Source: Chengkuizengella axinellae
Lineage (GTDB): Bacteria; Bacillota; Bacilli; Paenibacillales; KCTC-33759
DNA: 64,000 nt
Reading direction: 5' to 3'
Assembly (NCBI RefSeq): GCF_030730905.1
Contig: NZ_JAVAMP010000001.1
Coordinates: 620,001-684,000, forward strand
Of the stretch, positions 47,023 through 56,614 are shown piece by piece (position 1 is the first letter of the stretch; each line of letters starts with the position of its first letter). The notes beneath the pieces were generated by a model, which ran no database searches, had not been told where the DNA came from, and was given only the letters and a program-made list of their open reading frames with translations. The translations under genes were made by a program, and so were the position numbers.

Positions 47023-49386
47023 TTGATACGATTTAGAAGTAGCAGCATTTATGTAGTTTTCGTTATATTATTTACTATTTCATTATTTCTAGGAATACAT
47101 AATGAAGTTTCTTATGCAGAAGAAAAACCTTTGAATCTTCAAATTGAACCAGCTAATGATGGGAGGGTCAGTGAATCGGAATGGCTGCCTATTAAATTCA
47201 CAATTACCAATCCAGGTGATGATTTACAAGGTGAATTTGTTGTCCAGGTTTTTGATAGAGATGGGGAAGATGAGGCATATGTCCAAGAGCTGGATTTGCC
47301 TAAAAATACAACAAAAGTATTCTGGATGTTATTACCTGGTCAAGGTTATAATGCAAATAATCATAAAATCTCGTTCTATGAGAACTCTTTTGATAATGGA
47401 GACGAGATAAGTTTTGATAAAAAAGTGTTTATCATATCTTCTTCAGGTTATGAGACTAAATTGGAAGTTGGAGTTTTGGCTTCAGATCCAGATACGATAA
47501 ATTTTATTGGTTTAATAGGCCAAAATCAATATAAAATCAATCGAGTACATCTCCAAGAGGAGGACCTTCCAAGCGAAGCTATTATGCTGCAGGGATTTGA
47601 CTTAATCGTAATCAATGATTTTAATACTGAATCATTATCTGATGCTCAAATTCAAGCCATCATAAACTGGACTAAGCAGGGTGGTAAATTAATGATTGCT
47701 GGAGGGGCATCTTATCCGAAATCAGCTAATGGATTTGAGGAAATCTCACCAGTAAAATATACGGGGACTCTTTCTGTACAAAATCTGTCATCATTAGAAA
47801 ATATAGCTTCCGAAGAAGTCATATTTAACAATGATTTTACGATATCACAGGCTGAACTTATTCAAGGTAATATTCTTATTTCTGAAAACGAAACTCCATT
47901 GTATGCAGAGCGCAAATTTGGGCTAGGATCAGTAATATACTCGGCTTACGATTTATCATTAGATCCGATCGCTTCTTGGAGTGGGAATAAAAAAGTTTGG
48001 AATTATCTTCTTCAGGATGAGATTAGTGAATTAATGTATACTGACAGCGTTTATAGAGATGTTTGGGAATTAGATCGAGCATTAGATCGTTTTGAGTCAT
48101 TAAATACGCCTCCATTTACGATACTTGTGATTGTATTTTTTGTATATATTATCGTTGTAGCTCCAATATTATATTTTATTTTGAAAGTTTTAGATAAAAG
48201 AGAGTGGGGCTGGTGGATTATCCCATCTATAGCGATCTTATCAAGCATGTGCATTTATTTTATTGGTGCATCGGATCGAAACTCTACTTTGGCACAAAGC
48301 CTAAGTATTATTAACTTAGATGCGGAAGGAACAGGAACAAAACTAAGTGCTGCTTCTGTGTTTGTACCTAAAGGTGGTACGTATAGTATCGAAACAAATG
48401 AACCTCAACATATTTCAACGTTTTTAGAATACAGAAATACTCGAAATACTAGTGGATCTGTTAAAAGTGTTACGTATTTTGAAGAGGGACAAACAAATAT
48501 AGAGTACAGGGACGTTCCTTATTGGTCTATTAGAAAAGTATGGATGGAAGGGAACCAGATTCAATCCTTTGGAAAACTTCAATATAATATTCAATATAGT
48601 AGTAAAGGTTTTGAAGGTGAGATCACAAATTTAACAGATGTGGATTTAAATGATCTTAGCATAGTTATGAATCAAAGTGTTTATCGCATTGGGGATTTAA
48701 AAGCGGGTAAAACGGTTTCTATTAATAAAATTTATAGTGCACAAAATTTATATAATGATCAAATCGTTGATAAAATTCTTTTAAATCAATATGGTTCAAA
48801 TCAATATCAAAATACGAATCAAGAACGAGCATTACTGCTCTTTGCTCTTCAACATATAGGAATGAATGACCGATATGGCAATATAAAATCTACTGAACCT
48901 TATATTGTTGGATTGAGCAAGGACCAAGATCATAATATTCTGATTGATGGTGAAGAAGTTTTATCGAATAATCTGAATGTCTGGATACAACCATTAGATA
49001 TGGAATTGATGAATGAAAACAATCTATACATTCCTTCAGGTTATATTCAACCCTATTTTAATACAGTGAATGTCAGCAATTTTAATATATTTGATTCAAA
49101 CATGGAGATAGGACAGGGAGAACTTATCATTGAGTATGTTTTGCCTGATATAGAAAATGCAAACTACTCTCGGATAAACTTCACTGGGAATTTATTACAC
49201 ACTTACTTTGAAATATGGAACGAATTTGAGCAGACGTGGGAACCATTTGATGCGAATATAGATGAAGGGGCTTCAGATTATATTACTAGTAATAATAAGA
49301 TACAAATTAGAATCTTAAAAGATACATCTAATCTGGTTACATTGGAAATCCCGAAAATTTCTTTAGAAGGGACAGTGGAAGAGTAA
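47023..49386 (+). CDS. Large exported membrane-anchored protein of the MoxR/VWA operon
   Basis: This protein of about 787 residues starts at TTG 47023, 7 bases after GAGAGGAG. It has an N-terminal membrane segment (about 8-30, ending VSYA), an extracytoplasmic beta-rich region and an alpha/beta part around 150-240 (FDLIVINDFN, GGKLMIAGGAS). The latter resembles the glutamine amidotransferase-like folds found in VWA operon proteins. Two membrane helices follow near 360-415 (ILVIVFFVYIIVVAPILYFI) and then a C-terminal beta domain. I do not recognise a named family. It is the first gene of a nine-gene unit; its stop overlaps the ABC ATPase start by one base. Confidence 0.85.
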   Translation: MIRFRSSSIYVVFVILFTISLFLGIHNEVSYAEEKPLNLQIEPANDGRVSESEWLPIKFTITNPGDDLQGEFVVQVFDRDGEDEAYVQELDLPKNTTKVFWMLLPGQGYNANNHKISFYENSFDNGDEISFDKKVFIISSSGYETKLEVGVLASDPDTINFIGLIGQNQYKINRVHLQEEDLPSEAIMLQGFDLIVINDFNTESLSDAQIQAIINWTKQGGKLMIAGGASYPKSANGFEEISPVKYTGTLSVQNLSSLENIASEEVIFNNDFTISQAELIQGNILISENETPLYAERKFGLGSVIYSAYDLSLDPIASWSGNKKVWNYLLQDEISELMYTDSVYRDVWELDRALDRFESLNTPPFTILVIVFFVYIIVVAPILYFILKVLDKREWGWWIIPSIAILSSMCIYFIGASDRNSTLAQSLSIINLDAEGTGTKLSAASVFVPKGGTYSIETNEPQHISTFLEYRNTRNTSGSVKSVTYFEEGQTNIEYRDVPYWSIRKVWMEGNQIQSFGKLQYNIQYSSKGFEGEITNLTDVDLNDLSIVMNQSVYRIGDLKAGKTVSINKIYSAQNLYNDQIVDKILLNQYGSNQYQNTNQERALLLFALQHIGMNDRYGNIKSTEPYIVGLSKDQDHNILIDGEEVLSNNLNVWIQPLDMELMNENNLYIPSGYIQPYFNTVNVSNFNIFDSNMEIGQGELIIEYVLPDIENANYSRINFTGNLLHTYFEIWNEFEQTWEPFDANIDEGASDYITSNNKIQIRILKDTSNLVTLEIPKISLEGTVEE

Positions 49387-50306
49387 TGATTGAAATTAAT
49401 AATTTGACAAAAAAGTATGGCAATTTTACTGCCCTCAATAATCTGAATTTAAACATATCTACAGGAACCGTATTTGGATTTGTAGGTCCTAACGGAGCCG
49501 GTAAATCTACAACCATGTCTATTTTAGCGACATTATTGTCTCCAACAACAGGTTCTGCAAAGGTTGGTGGTTATGAAGTAACAAAACATCCTAAGGAAGT
49601 TCGGAAACTTATTGGTTATATGCCAGATTTTTTTGGCGTTTATGATCATTTTAAGACAGTGGAATATCTTGATTTTTACGGAGCTAGTTACGGAATTCCT
49701 AGAAATGAACGTCTACAAGTGATTCCGCAATTGTTGGAGCTTGTGAATCTTTCAGATAAAAAGGACTTTTATGTGGATTCATTATCTCGTGGAATGAAAC
49801 AACGGTTGTGTTTGGCAAGAAGTTTGATTCATGATCCTGAGTTATTGATACTAGATGAACCTGCCTCAGGTTTGGACCCAAGGGCAAGAATAGAAATGAG
49901 AGAAATTCTAAAGGAATTAAAAACAATGGGGAAAACGATTATGATTTCTTCTCATATACTGCCTGAGTTAGCAGAAATGGTGGATGAAATTGGTGTGATT
50001 GAAAATGGAGTGCTCGTTTCACAAGGTAAAGTTTCAGACATTCAAAATCAGCTTAGCTCAAATCGCATCTTGAATATCCGTATTTTGGAAAATAAAGAAA
50101 GAGCTATGGAACAGCTTAGGGATGAAAAGTTTGTTGCTAAAGTAGAGGCAGATGAAAAAGGACTTCAAGTTCATTTTAGTGGAGAAGATAAAGATCAATT
50201 TGAACTACTGTCAAAGTTAATGGCTGATGGACACAAAATTGTATCTTACAGTGAAGCAGAAGCGGATTTAGAAGATGTCTTTTTAGCGATAACGAAGGGA
50301 GCATAA
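49386..50306 (+). CDS. ABC transporter ATP-binding protein
   Basis: This 306-residue ATPase is of the CcmA/NatA-like class. It has Walker A GPNGAGKST (about residue 35), signature LSRGMKQRL (about 138), Walker B LLILDEPASGLDP and the switch His in SSHILPE. A C-terminal extension of about 90 residues ends in DLEDVFLAITKG, the typical ending of ABC-2 type export ATPases. It pairs with the permease gene that begins at its stop codon. This looks like an exporter for an unknown substrate. Confidence 0.95.
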   Translation: MIEINNLTKKYGNFTALNNLNLNISTGTVFGFVGPNGAGKSTTMSILATLLSPTTGSAKVGGYEVTKHPKEVRKLIGYMPDFFGVYDHFKTVEYLDFYGASYGIPRNERLQVIPQLLELVNLSDKKDFYVDSLSRGMKQRLCLARSLIHDPELLILDEPASGLDPRARIEMREILKELKTMGKTIMISSHILPELAEMVDEIGVIENGVLVSQGKVSDIQNQLSSNRILNIRILENKERAMEQLRDEKFVAKVEADEKGLQVHFSGEDKDQFELLSKLMADGHKIVSYSEAEADLEDVFLAITKGA

Positions 50307-51158
50307 ATGATGATGTTGTATCTTAAGCAAAAACTAATTAATCCTGTATTAGAGAAGGAATTTCGTTTACGTCTGCGTACAATTCGTTCACCGCTCGCTC
50401 TCATGTTTTATTTGTTTGCAATTGGACTAATAGCATTTGGATTTATGTACATGATGTTTAATGACTATTATTACGGCGGTATGAATCCTGAAAGAAGTAG
50501 AGAGATGTTTTATTTTTTAAGTGGTGTACAGTTATTTCTCATTTTATTTATGACTCCTGGATTAACAGCTGGGGTGATCAGCAGTGAGAGAGAAAAACAA
50601 ACCTTAAATATTCTGCTTACAACTCAGCAAAGCTCAACTACGATTATTTTAAGTAAGTTATTTTCATCTATTAGTTTTATGATTTTAATCGTGTTTGCAA
50701 CACTTCCAATATATAGCATTGTATTTTTGTTCGGAGGTATTTCACCAAGCCAGGTTGTTTTTATCTTTTTATTTTACATTTTTCTTATGTTTTCGTTAGG
50801 TGCTTTTGGTATTTTATTCTCAACCATCTTTAAGAAAACGATGATAGCGATCATAACAACTTATGGTACAACGATATTTTTATATGGATTCACTGGGCTT
50901 GCTGCTATATTTTTCGAATCAATTAATAGAGGGGTTGGTTCAAATTTAGTTGGTTTTTTATTAAGTTTAAATCCTTTAGCTGCTCTGATCAGTATGTATG
51001 ATTCGAACTTTACGGAACAAATGTTTAGATCTCAAAAAGATTTTCAGATTTGGGAGATTTTTGTTTTTGTGTATTTTATTATCATGATCATTTGTATTTT
51101 ATTAAGTATTCGTTTTTTAAGACCAGCGCTAAAAAAGAAAAAACTGAAACAATCTTAA
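50307..51158 (+). CDS. ABC-2 type permease
   Basis: This 283-residue membrane protein begins with a cytoplasmic stretch containing NPVLEKEFRLRLRTIRSP, followed by six hydrophobic helices. SEREKQTLNILLTT after the second helix is typical of ABC-2 permeases. It pairs with the ATPase directly upstream. Three ATG codons in a row (50307, 50310, 50313) are possible starts, with GAAGGGAG upstream. Comparison with GldF-type permeases is suggestive, since both are linked to VWA or surface-protein operons, but this was not tested. Confidence 0.92.
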   Translation: MMMLYLKQKLINPVLEKEFRLRLRTIRSPLALMFYLFAIGLIAFGFMYMMFNDYYYGGMNPERSREMFYFLSGVQLFLILFMTPGLTAGVISSEREKQTLNILLTTQQSSTTIILSKLFSSISFMILIVFATLPIYSIVFLFGGISPSQVVFIFLFYIFLMFSLGAFGILFSTIFKKTMIAIITTYGTTIFLYGFTGLAAIFFESINRGVGSNLVGFLLSLNPLAALISMYDSNFTEQMFRSQKDFQIWEIFVFVYFIIMIICILLSIRFLRPALKKKKLKQS

Positions 51159-51177
51159 ACAGAAAGGTGTACATCAT

Positions 51178-52794
51178 ATGAAATCTCAAGGTTTAATAGA
51201 CTTCATAAAAAAAGTGCGGAATCGCATAAGGTGGCTTGCGATGCTTCGAACTCTTTGGATTGGATTAAATATAGGTTTGATGGCGGCTATTTTCTGGTCT
51301 ATATTTGCTAGGTTTTATCCTATATCAGACTATAAAATTCATGGGATGTTCGCTATTTGTTTAGGTGTTGTGGGAGGTTTCATTTACTGGTATACCAAAC
51401 GAGTAACGTATTTGGATGCAGCTAAAACAATGGATCAAAGCGGATTGGAGAATAGAATTGAGACTTCCTATCAGTTTTTGAAAGTTGAAAAGGAAACACC
51501 CATCATTCGAATGCAACGAGAGGATGCGGTTGAACATGCTAAATGGTTTGTAGCGGACTTAAGAAATAAACTTCCATTCCATCTGCAAAAAAAGATATGG
51601 ATTCCTTTTATTTCATTTGTGTTTTTATTAAGTGGACTTCTCTTATTTCCTAATCCAATGGATGAAGTAATAGAGCAAAGGGAAAAAGAGAAACAGTGGG
51701 TGGAGGAAAAAGAGCAAGAGGTTGAGGAAATGAGAGAGGAGTTAGAAGAGACTCTCCCTGATCAACTTGAATTAAGCTCTATTGATGAAGTGCTGAAAAA
51801 GCTTGAGTACGAATTGGAGGAAAGCGAAACAGCATCCCTAGCTTTAGAAGAGTTAGAAGAATCAATAAAAGAGCTTAATGAAGTTTCAAACGACTTGGCA
51901 AAACAACAAAAAAAAGCGGAGCAATGGACCGAACAATTGTCTCAAATACCTGACCTTGAACAAATAAGTTCAGCATTACAGCAATTAAATCCAAATGAAT
52001 TGGAAGCGGGTTTGGAGAGGTTTGAGCAGCAGTGGCTTGAGATGAGCGAGGACCAAAAACAACAGCTGACAGAACAATTGAAAGAATTAGCAGAAAAGAA
52101 CGGTTTAGATAATCAGATTTTGTCAGACTTAATGAAAGACATATCTGATGAAGCCTTAGATCAAGAAACTTTAGCAAAATTAAGTGAAGCATTGTCCAAA
52201 CTATTAGCAGAAATGCAGTTGAATGCGGACCTTTCGTCCTTAGCTATGCAGCAAAGTGCTCAACTGGCCCAAATGGGATTGCCTATGGCAAATCAATTAA
52301 TGAGTCAGGGAATCAGTGTATCAAGTGCTTGGTCTGGAGGCATGGCTTCAAGTTTGGATCAGTCTCAATTAGGAAATTCTTCTTCATCACAAGGTTCTAA
52401 CGGAAGTGGACAAGGTCAAGGTTCTGGAAGTGGCTCAGGCAGTGGACAGGGGTCTGGAAATGGTCAAGGCTCTGGCAACGGTGGATCAGGTTCAGGAAGT
52501 GGCTCAGGAACAGGTGCTGGTTTCGGAAATGGATCTAGGGATCTAGTTTCTACTCCACGTGAGTTTGAAGGAGAAGGAGAGTTGTTTTCTGATCAAGGCC
52601 CACTTCAAGGAGAAGGTGGAGAACTTCAGATAGGTGGAACATCACCAATGTTAGAAGGCGTATCAAGACCCTACGAGGAAGTTTATGTAGAATATGCCAA
52701 TGAAGCTAAAGATACATTAAATCGGAGTACTATCCCTCAAAATATGCAAAATTTAGTGCGTGATTATTTTTTACAAATTCAACCTGATCAATAA
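51178..52794 (+). CDS. Membrane-anchored coiled-coil protein with Gly/Ser linker
   Basis: This 538-residue protein has two N-terminal membrane helices (about 20-45 and 52-72) and a third at about 140-160 (WIPFISFVFLLSGLLLFPNP). A long acidic coiled coil follows at about 165-335. Then comes a Gly/Ser/Gln low-complexity linker of about 50 residues (about 401-450, many GSG and GQGSG units) and a conserved-looking C-terminal segment (about 450-538, RPYEEVYVEYANEAKDTLNR). The N-terminal layout resembles DUF4175-type proteins. It is part of the ABC/MoxR/VWA operon and starts 19 bases after the permease gene. Its function is unknown; a structural or scaffold role is my guess. Confidence 0.8.
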   Translation: MKSQGLIDFIKKVRNRIRWLAMLRTLWIGLNIGLMAAIFWSIFARFYPISDYKIHGMFAICLGVVGGFIYWYTKRVTYLDAAKTMDQSGLENRIETSYQFLKVEKETPIIRMQREDAVEHAKWFVADLRNKLPFHLQKKIWIPFISFVFLLSGLLLFPNPMDEVIEQREKEKQWVEEKEQEVEEMREELEETLPDQLELSSIDEVLKKLEYELEESETASLALEELEESIKELNEVSNDLAKQQKKAEQWTEQLSQIPDLEQISSALQQLNPNELEAGLERFEQQWLEMSEDQKQQLTEQLKELAEKNGLDNQILSDLMKDISDEALDQETLAKLSEALSKLLAEMQLNADLSSLAMQQSAQLAQMGLPMANQLMSQGISVSSAWSGGMASSLDQSQLGNSSSSQGSNGSGQGQGSGSGSGSGQGSGNGQGSGNGGSGSGSGSGTGAGFGNGSRDLVSTPREFEGEGELFSDQGPLQGEGGELQIGGTSPMLEGVSRPYEEVYVEYANEAKDTLNRSTIPQNMQNLVRDYFLQIQPDQ

Positions 52795-52804
52795 GGAGGT
52801 TCAT

Positions 52805-53791
52805 ATGATAAAAACTAAAACAGATGTACAGGAATGTATAAATACGATTCAAAATATAAAAAAAGAAATATCACGGGTCATCGTTGGTCAGGAAGATGTG
52901 ATTGATCAAATGTTATGGTCCATATTTGCAGAAGGTCATGTTTTACTTGAAGGTATTCCTGGATTGGGGAAAACCAAACTAGTGAGTACGATTGCAGATA
53001 CAGTAGATCTAGTATTTTCAAGAGTTCAATTCACCCCAGATTTAATGCCTGCTGATATCACAGGGACAAATGTAATTCAATTTGGGACAAAAGGAGAGAC
53101 CCATTATCAGTTTCAAAAAGGACCTATTTTTGGTAATTTGATTTTAGCAGATGAAATCAATCGTGCTACACCTAAAACTCAAAGTGCATTACTTGAAGCG
53201 ATGCAGGAAAAAACAGTAACATCTGGTTCGAAAACCTATCAGCTTCCAGAGCCTTTTTTTGTGCTTGCAACACAAAATCCGATTGAGAACGAAGGGACGT
53301 ATCCTTTGCCTGAGGCACAGTTGGATCGATTTTTATTAAAGATATTAATTTCTTATCCATCCAAGGATGAGCTAAAAGAAATTGTAAATCGAACAACAAC
53401 TTCAGAAGTTTTTACAGCACAGAAAATATCAGATGCAACACAGGTGCAAGCCATTCAGAAAATAGTGAAGGATATCCTTGTTTCTGAGGACATTTTAGAG
53501 CATGCTGCTGTGTTATTAATGAAAACTCACCCTGAGGAACCTTCTGCACCATCCTCAGTCAAAAGTTATGTTCGTTACGGTTCAGGTCCACGTGGCATTC
53601 AAGCCATGATTTCTGTGGCTAAAGTGCGAGCGCTATGTGCTGGAAGATTACATGTATCAATGAACGATATTCATACTGTGGCATACCCTGTACTTCGTCA
53701 TCGAATGAGTTTGAATTTTGAAGGGCAAGCTGCTGGTAAATCAACTGATTTCATCATCCAAGAAATCATTCAATCGATGGAGGAAGCATAA
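52805..53791 (+). CDS. MoxR-type AAA+ ATPase
   Basis: This 329-residue ATPase has Walker A GIPGLGKTKLV (about residue 47), the MoxR segment RVQFTPDLMPADITGT, Walker B LILADEINRATPKTQSALL, and sensor-1 VLATQNPIENEGTYPLPEAQ. MoxR proteins act as chaperone-like ATPases that activate or insert metal into VWA-domain partner proteins. The next three genes encode DUF58 and VWA proteins. The ATG at 52805 has AAGGAGG 5 bases before it; an earlier in-frame start overlaps the upstream gene without homology. Confidence 0.95.
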   Translation: MIKTKTDVQECINTIQNIKKEISRVIVGQEDVIDQMLWSIFAEGHVLLEGIPGLGKTKLVSTIADTVDLVFSRVQFTPDLMPADITGTNVIQFGTKGETHYQFQKGPIFGNLILADEINRATPKTQSALLEAMQEKTVTSGSKTYQLPEPFFVLATQNPIENEGTYPLPEAQLDRFLLKILISYPSKDELKEIVNRTTTSEVFTAQKISDATQVQAIQKIVKDILVSEDILEHAAVLLMKTHPEEPSAPSSVKSYVRYGSGPRGIQAMISVAKVRALCAGRLHVSMNDIHTVAYPVLRHRMSLNFEGQAAGKSTDFIIQEIIQSMEEA

Positions 53792-53792
53792 C

Positions 53793-54674
53793 ATGGATGT
53801 CTCCAATCTATCCATGGATTCAACTTTACTAGCTAGACTTGAACAGTTAAAACTAAATACTAGAAATAGAGTCAGGGGGAAAATGCAAGGGAAACGGCGT
53901 GCAGAACAAATGGGTTCTTCATTAGATTTTGCTGATTATAGACTTTATTCTCCTGGAGATGATGTAAGACAACTGGATTGGAATGCTTACGGTAGAACAG
54001 GCAAACCCTTTATCAAATTATTTTTAGACGAACAAGAGCTGCAGGTGAATTTATATATTGACTGTTCAAAATCGATGGACTTTGACAATAAGTTTTTATA
54101 TGCACGACAATTAGCCGCCAGCATAGGGTATATTGCATTGGCAGGATATGACAGAGTGAGTACCCATTTTTTTAGTGATCAAGTGAATGCATCCTTGCCT
54201 CCTATTCGAGGAAAGGGTTCGTTTCATCGTTTTCTTCAATTTATTTCAAAAGAGATACCTAGGAACAAAGGAGATATATCAAAAGCAATTTTAAATCCAG
54301 GTGCGATTCCTAAAAAACCTGGAGTAACATGGATATTTTCAGATTTTTTATATGAAACAGGAATTGAAGAAACCATCTCCTATCTTTCAGCAGCAGGACA
54401 GCAGGTTGTTGTGGTGCAAATATTATCACCTATTGAGATTAAACCGAATTTATCGGGAGATCTTCAATTAATTGATAGCGAATCTCATTTAGGAAAAGAA
54501 GTTGCCATGTCAGCTAAAGTATTAAAAATGTATGAAAAAGAATTAAATAGCTACACAGAATCTCTAAAAAAATATTGTTTTGATCATTTGACGGATTACT
54601 TTTTAGTAAATACAGAAAAAACCATATCCGAAACAGTCTTTCAGTCTTTTCGGGCAAGTGGAATTTTGCAATAG
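53793..54674 (+). CDS. DUF58 domain protein (VWA-like, MoxR partner)
   Basis: This protein of about 294 residues has the DUF58 core SLDFADYRLYSPGDDVRQLD and YGRTGKPFIKLF at about 50-85, followed by a VWA-like domain with the MIDAS-type IDCSKSM near residue 90. Such proteins are encoded after moxR in most bacteria and are thought to be its client. GGAGGAAG lies before the ATG at 53793; the stop codon of moxR is one base upstream, so translation is coupled. Confidence 0.93.
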   Translation: MDVSNLSMDSTLLARLEQLKLNTRNRVRGKMQGKRRAEQMGSSLDFADYRLYSPGDDVRQLDWNAYGRTGKPFIKLFLDEQELQVNLYIDCSKSMDFDNKFLYARQLAASIGYIALAGYDRVSTHFFSDQVNASLPPIRGKGSFHRFLQFISKEIPRNKGDISKAILNPGAIPKKPGVTWIFSDFLYETGIEETISYLSAAGQQVVVVQILSPIEIKPNLSGDLQLIDSESHLGKEVAMSAKVLKMYEKELNSYTESLKKYCFDHLTDYFLVNTEKTISETVFQSFRASGILQ

Positions 54675-54691
54675 GATCAGAGGTGAATGAA

Positions 54692-56614
54692 ATGGGGTTT
54701 TTATCTTTTTCAAGTTTATGGTTTCTAATCTCTTTGCCTTTGATTGTACTGATGTATTTATTTAAGCGAAAATATATCGATACTGTAGTATCAAGTCACC
54801 TTTTATGGAATAAGGTTTTACGGGATATTGAGGCAAATCGTCCATGGCAAAAGCTGCAGAACAATCTTTTATTATTTCTTCAATTATTAGTAGCATCATT
54901 CCTAGTTATGGTATTAATGCAACCATTTTTATGGGTTCAAGGAAATCATTCTAAGAGCCATGTGGTCATGGTTTTGGATCGTTCAGGGAGCATGCAAACA
55001 CAAGTTTCGGATGAAGATGGAAATGTAAAAACTAAGCTGGAGTTGGCAAAAGAGCAAATCCTTAAACAAGTGAATGATCAGCCTTCAAGTCAATATTCAA
55101 TCGTAACAATAGGGGATCAACCAAGGGTCGTTTTATCAAAAGAAAGTGATTATAAAACGATATCAGAAGTTCTGAATGACATAGATGTTTATTATGGTCA
55201 AACGGCTTATAAAGAATCTTTATCACTTGTTTCATCCTTAACACGTCAGGAAGAAGATGGGGAAATTATCATTTATACAGATAGACAGTGGACTGAAGAT
55301 ATGAGTGATTTAACTTTTTATGTACCTGTCAGTGTAAAGTCCTTAAGTGAATCTAAGAATTCTAATGTAAATATTGTTCAATTTGGAGTAGAACAAGCGG
55401 AAATGCTGTCAGATGAATTAACAGCTACAGCAGTATATACATTAAAAAATCAAGGACAATCAGAAGAAGAGGTTGAGGTTTTTATATATGCAGAACATCA
55501 ACTGCAATTCGTTGAATCTGTGCTATTGCAGCCTGGTCAGCAGCAATCATTTTTAACAGAAGATTTACGTATAGCGGACTATTATAGATTGGAACTTAAC
55601 GTAGATGATGATCTTAAGGTTGATAATATTTCATATGCCTTTTCTGAGAAGAATGAAACTAAAACAGCTCTATTGATAACAGAAGGAAATTTATTTTTGG
55701 AAAAAGCTCTAAAACTAGGAGACATCAAGGTAATAAAAGTCCAAATTGATTCTGACGGTTTAATGGTACTGCCAAAGTCTGATGTGGATTTTATTATAGT
55801 AGATGCAATTGATAATGTGAAGTTAAATTCAGATGAGTGGAATGATTTATTGTTTAGTAAACCAGTTTGGTATATCGATTCCTTAGAAGGTGATGAAGTC
55901 GTTTCTTTACCATCAAGTGATTATAAAATTATAGGGCACCCTGTAACTGAATTTATCAGCATGCAAAATATTCACATTTCGAATGCAGCAATTTTAAGTG
56001 ATTATGATGGGGGTAAACCAATCGTTTATAGTGGTGATGTCCCTTTAATCATTGCAGGGACAAAAGATGGATATTCACAGCTTATATTCACATTTAACTT
56101 ACATCAGTCTGATCTACCTTTACGAGTAGAGTTTCCTATTTTAATACAAAATGCTGTTGAGTGGCTTACAAATGACGCTTTTGATTCAATAGGTCAAGCT
56201 GTTGTAGGAGAGACATTAGAGTTAGCGATCTCACCAAAAACTTCAAAAGCACAATGGTATAAACAAGTGAATGAGCAAAGAGAATTTGTAACAGAAGCAG
56301 AAGAAACTGATCAAGTTATACTGAATTTGCAAACCATTCCTTCAGAACCTGGAATGTATGAATTCATAGAAATGGATGATAATGACAATCAATTAACGAG
56401 GAGATACTTGGAGGTCGTTATGGATCCTTTTGAATCAAACCTTGATTACTTACCTGAACTTAAGCTTCAACAAGTAAATGAGATTCATGAATTAGAGGTC
56501 CGAAAGTCCTCGAATGGATATGATATATATTCTATTGTACCATGGCTCATCCTTCTCATTTTGATCATGGTTTTATTAGAGTGGGGGGTGTATCAGCGTG
56601 GGTCTGCGATTTGA
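54692..56614 (+). CDS. BatA-like membrane protein with VWA domain
   Basis: This protein of about 640 residues has an N-terminal BatA-type segment with two membrane helices (FSSLWFLISLPLIVLMYLF; LLLFLQLLVASFLVMVLM). A VWA domain follows with an intact MIDAS (VLDRSGSMQ, about residue 97). A beta-rich periplasm-facing region comes next and ends in a C-terminal helix (IVPWLILLILIMVLLEWG). The Asp-x-Ser-x-Ser site should bind Mg2+. The start is ATG 54692, with AGAGGTG upstream. It overlaps the next gene by 17 bases. Bat (aerotolerance) operons of Bacteroidetes have the same MoxR-DUF58-BatA order. Confidence 0.9.
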   Translation: MGFLSFSSLWFLISLPLIVLMYLFKRKYIDTVVSSHLLWNKVLRDIEANRPWQKLQNNLLLFLQLLVASFLVMVLMQPFLWVQGNHSKSHVVMVLDRSGSMQTQVSDEDGNVKTKLELAKEQILKQVNDQPSSQYSIVTIGDQPRVVLSKESDYKTISEVLNDIDVYYGQTAYKESLSLVSSLTRQEEDGEIIIYTDRQWTEDMSDLTFYVPVSVKSLSESKNSNVNIVQFGVEQAEMLSDELTATAVYTLKNQGQSEEEVEVFIYAEHQLQFVESVLLQPGQQQSFLTEDLRIADYYRLELNVDDDLKVDNISYAFSEKNETKTALLITEGNLFLEKALKLGDIKVIKVQIDSDGLMVLPKSDVDFIIVDAIDNVKLNSDEWNDLLFSKPVWYIDSLEGDEVVSLPSSDYKIIGHPVTEFISMQNIHISNAAILSDYDGGKPIVYSGDVPLIIAGTKDGYSQLIFTFNLHQSDLPLRVEFPILIQNAVEWLTNDAFDSIGQAVVGETLELAISPKTSKAQWYKQVNEQREFVTEAEETDQVILNLQTIPSEPGMYEFIEMDDNDNQLTRRYLEVVMDPFESNLDYLPELKLQQVNEIHELEVRKSSNGYDIYSIVPWLILLILIMVLLEWGVYQRGSAI

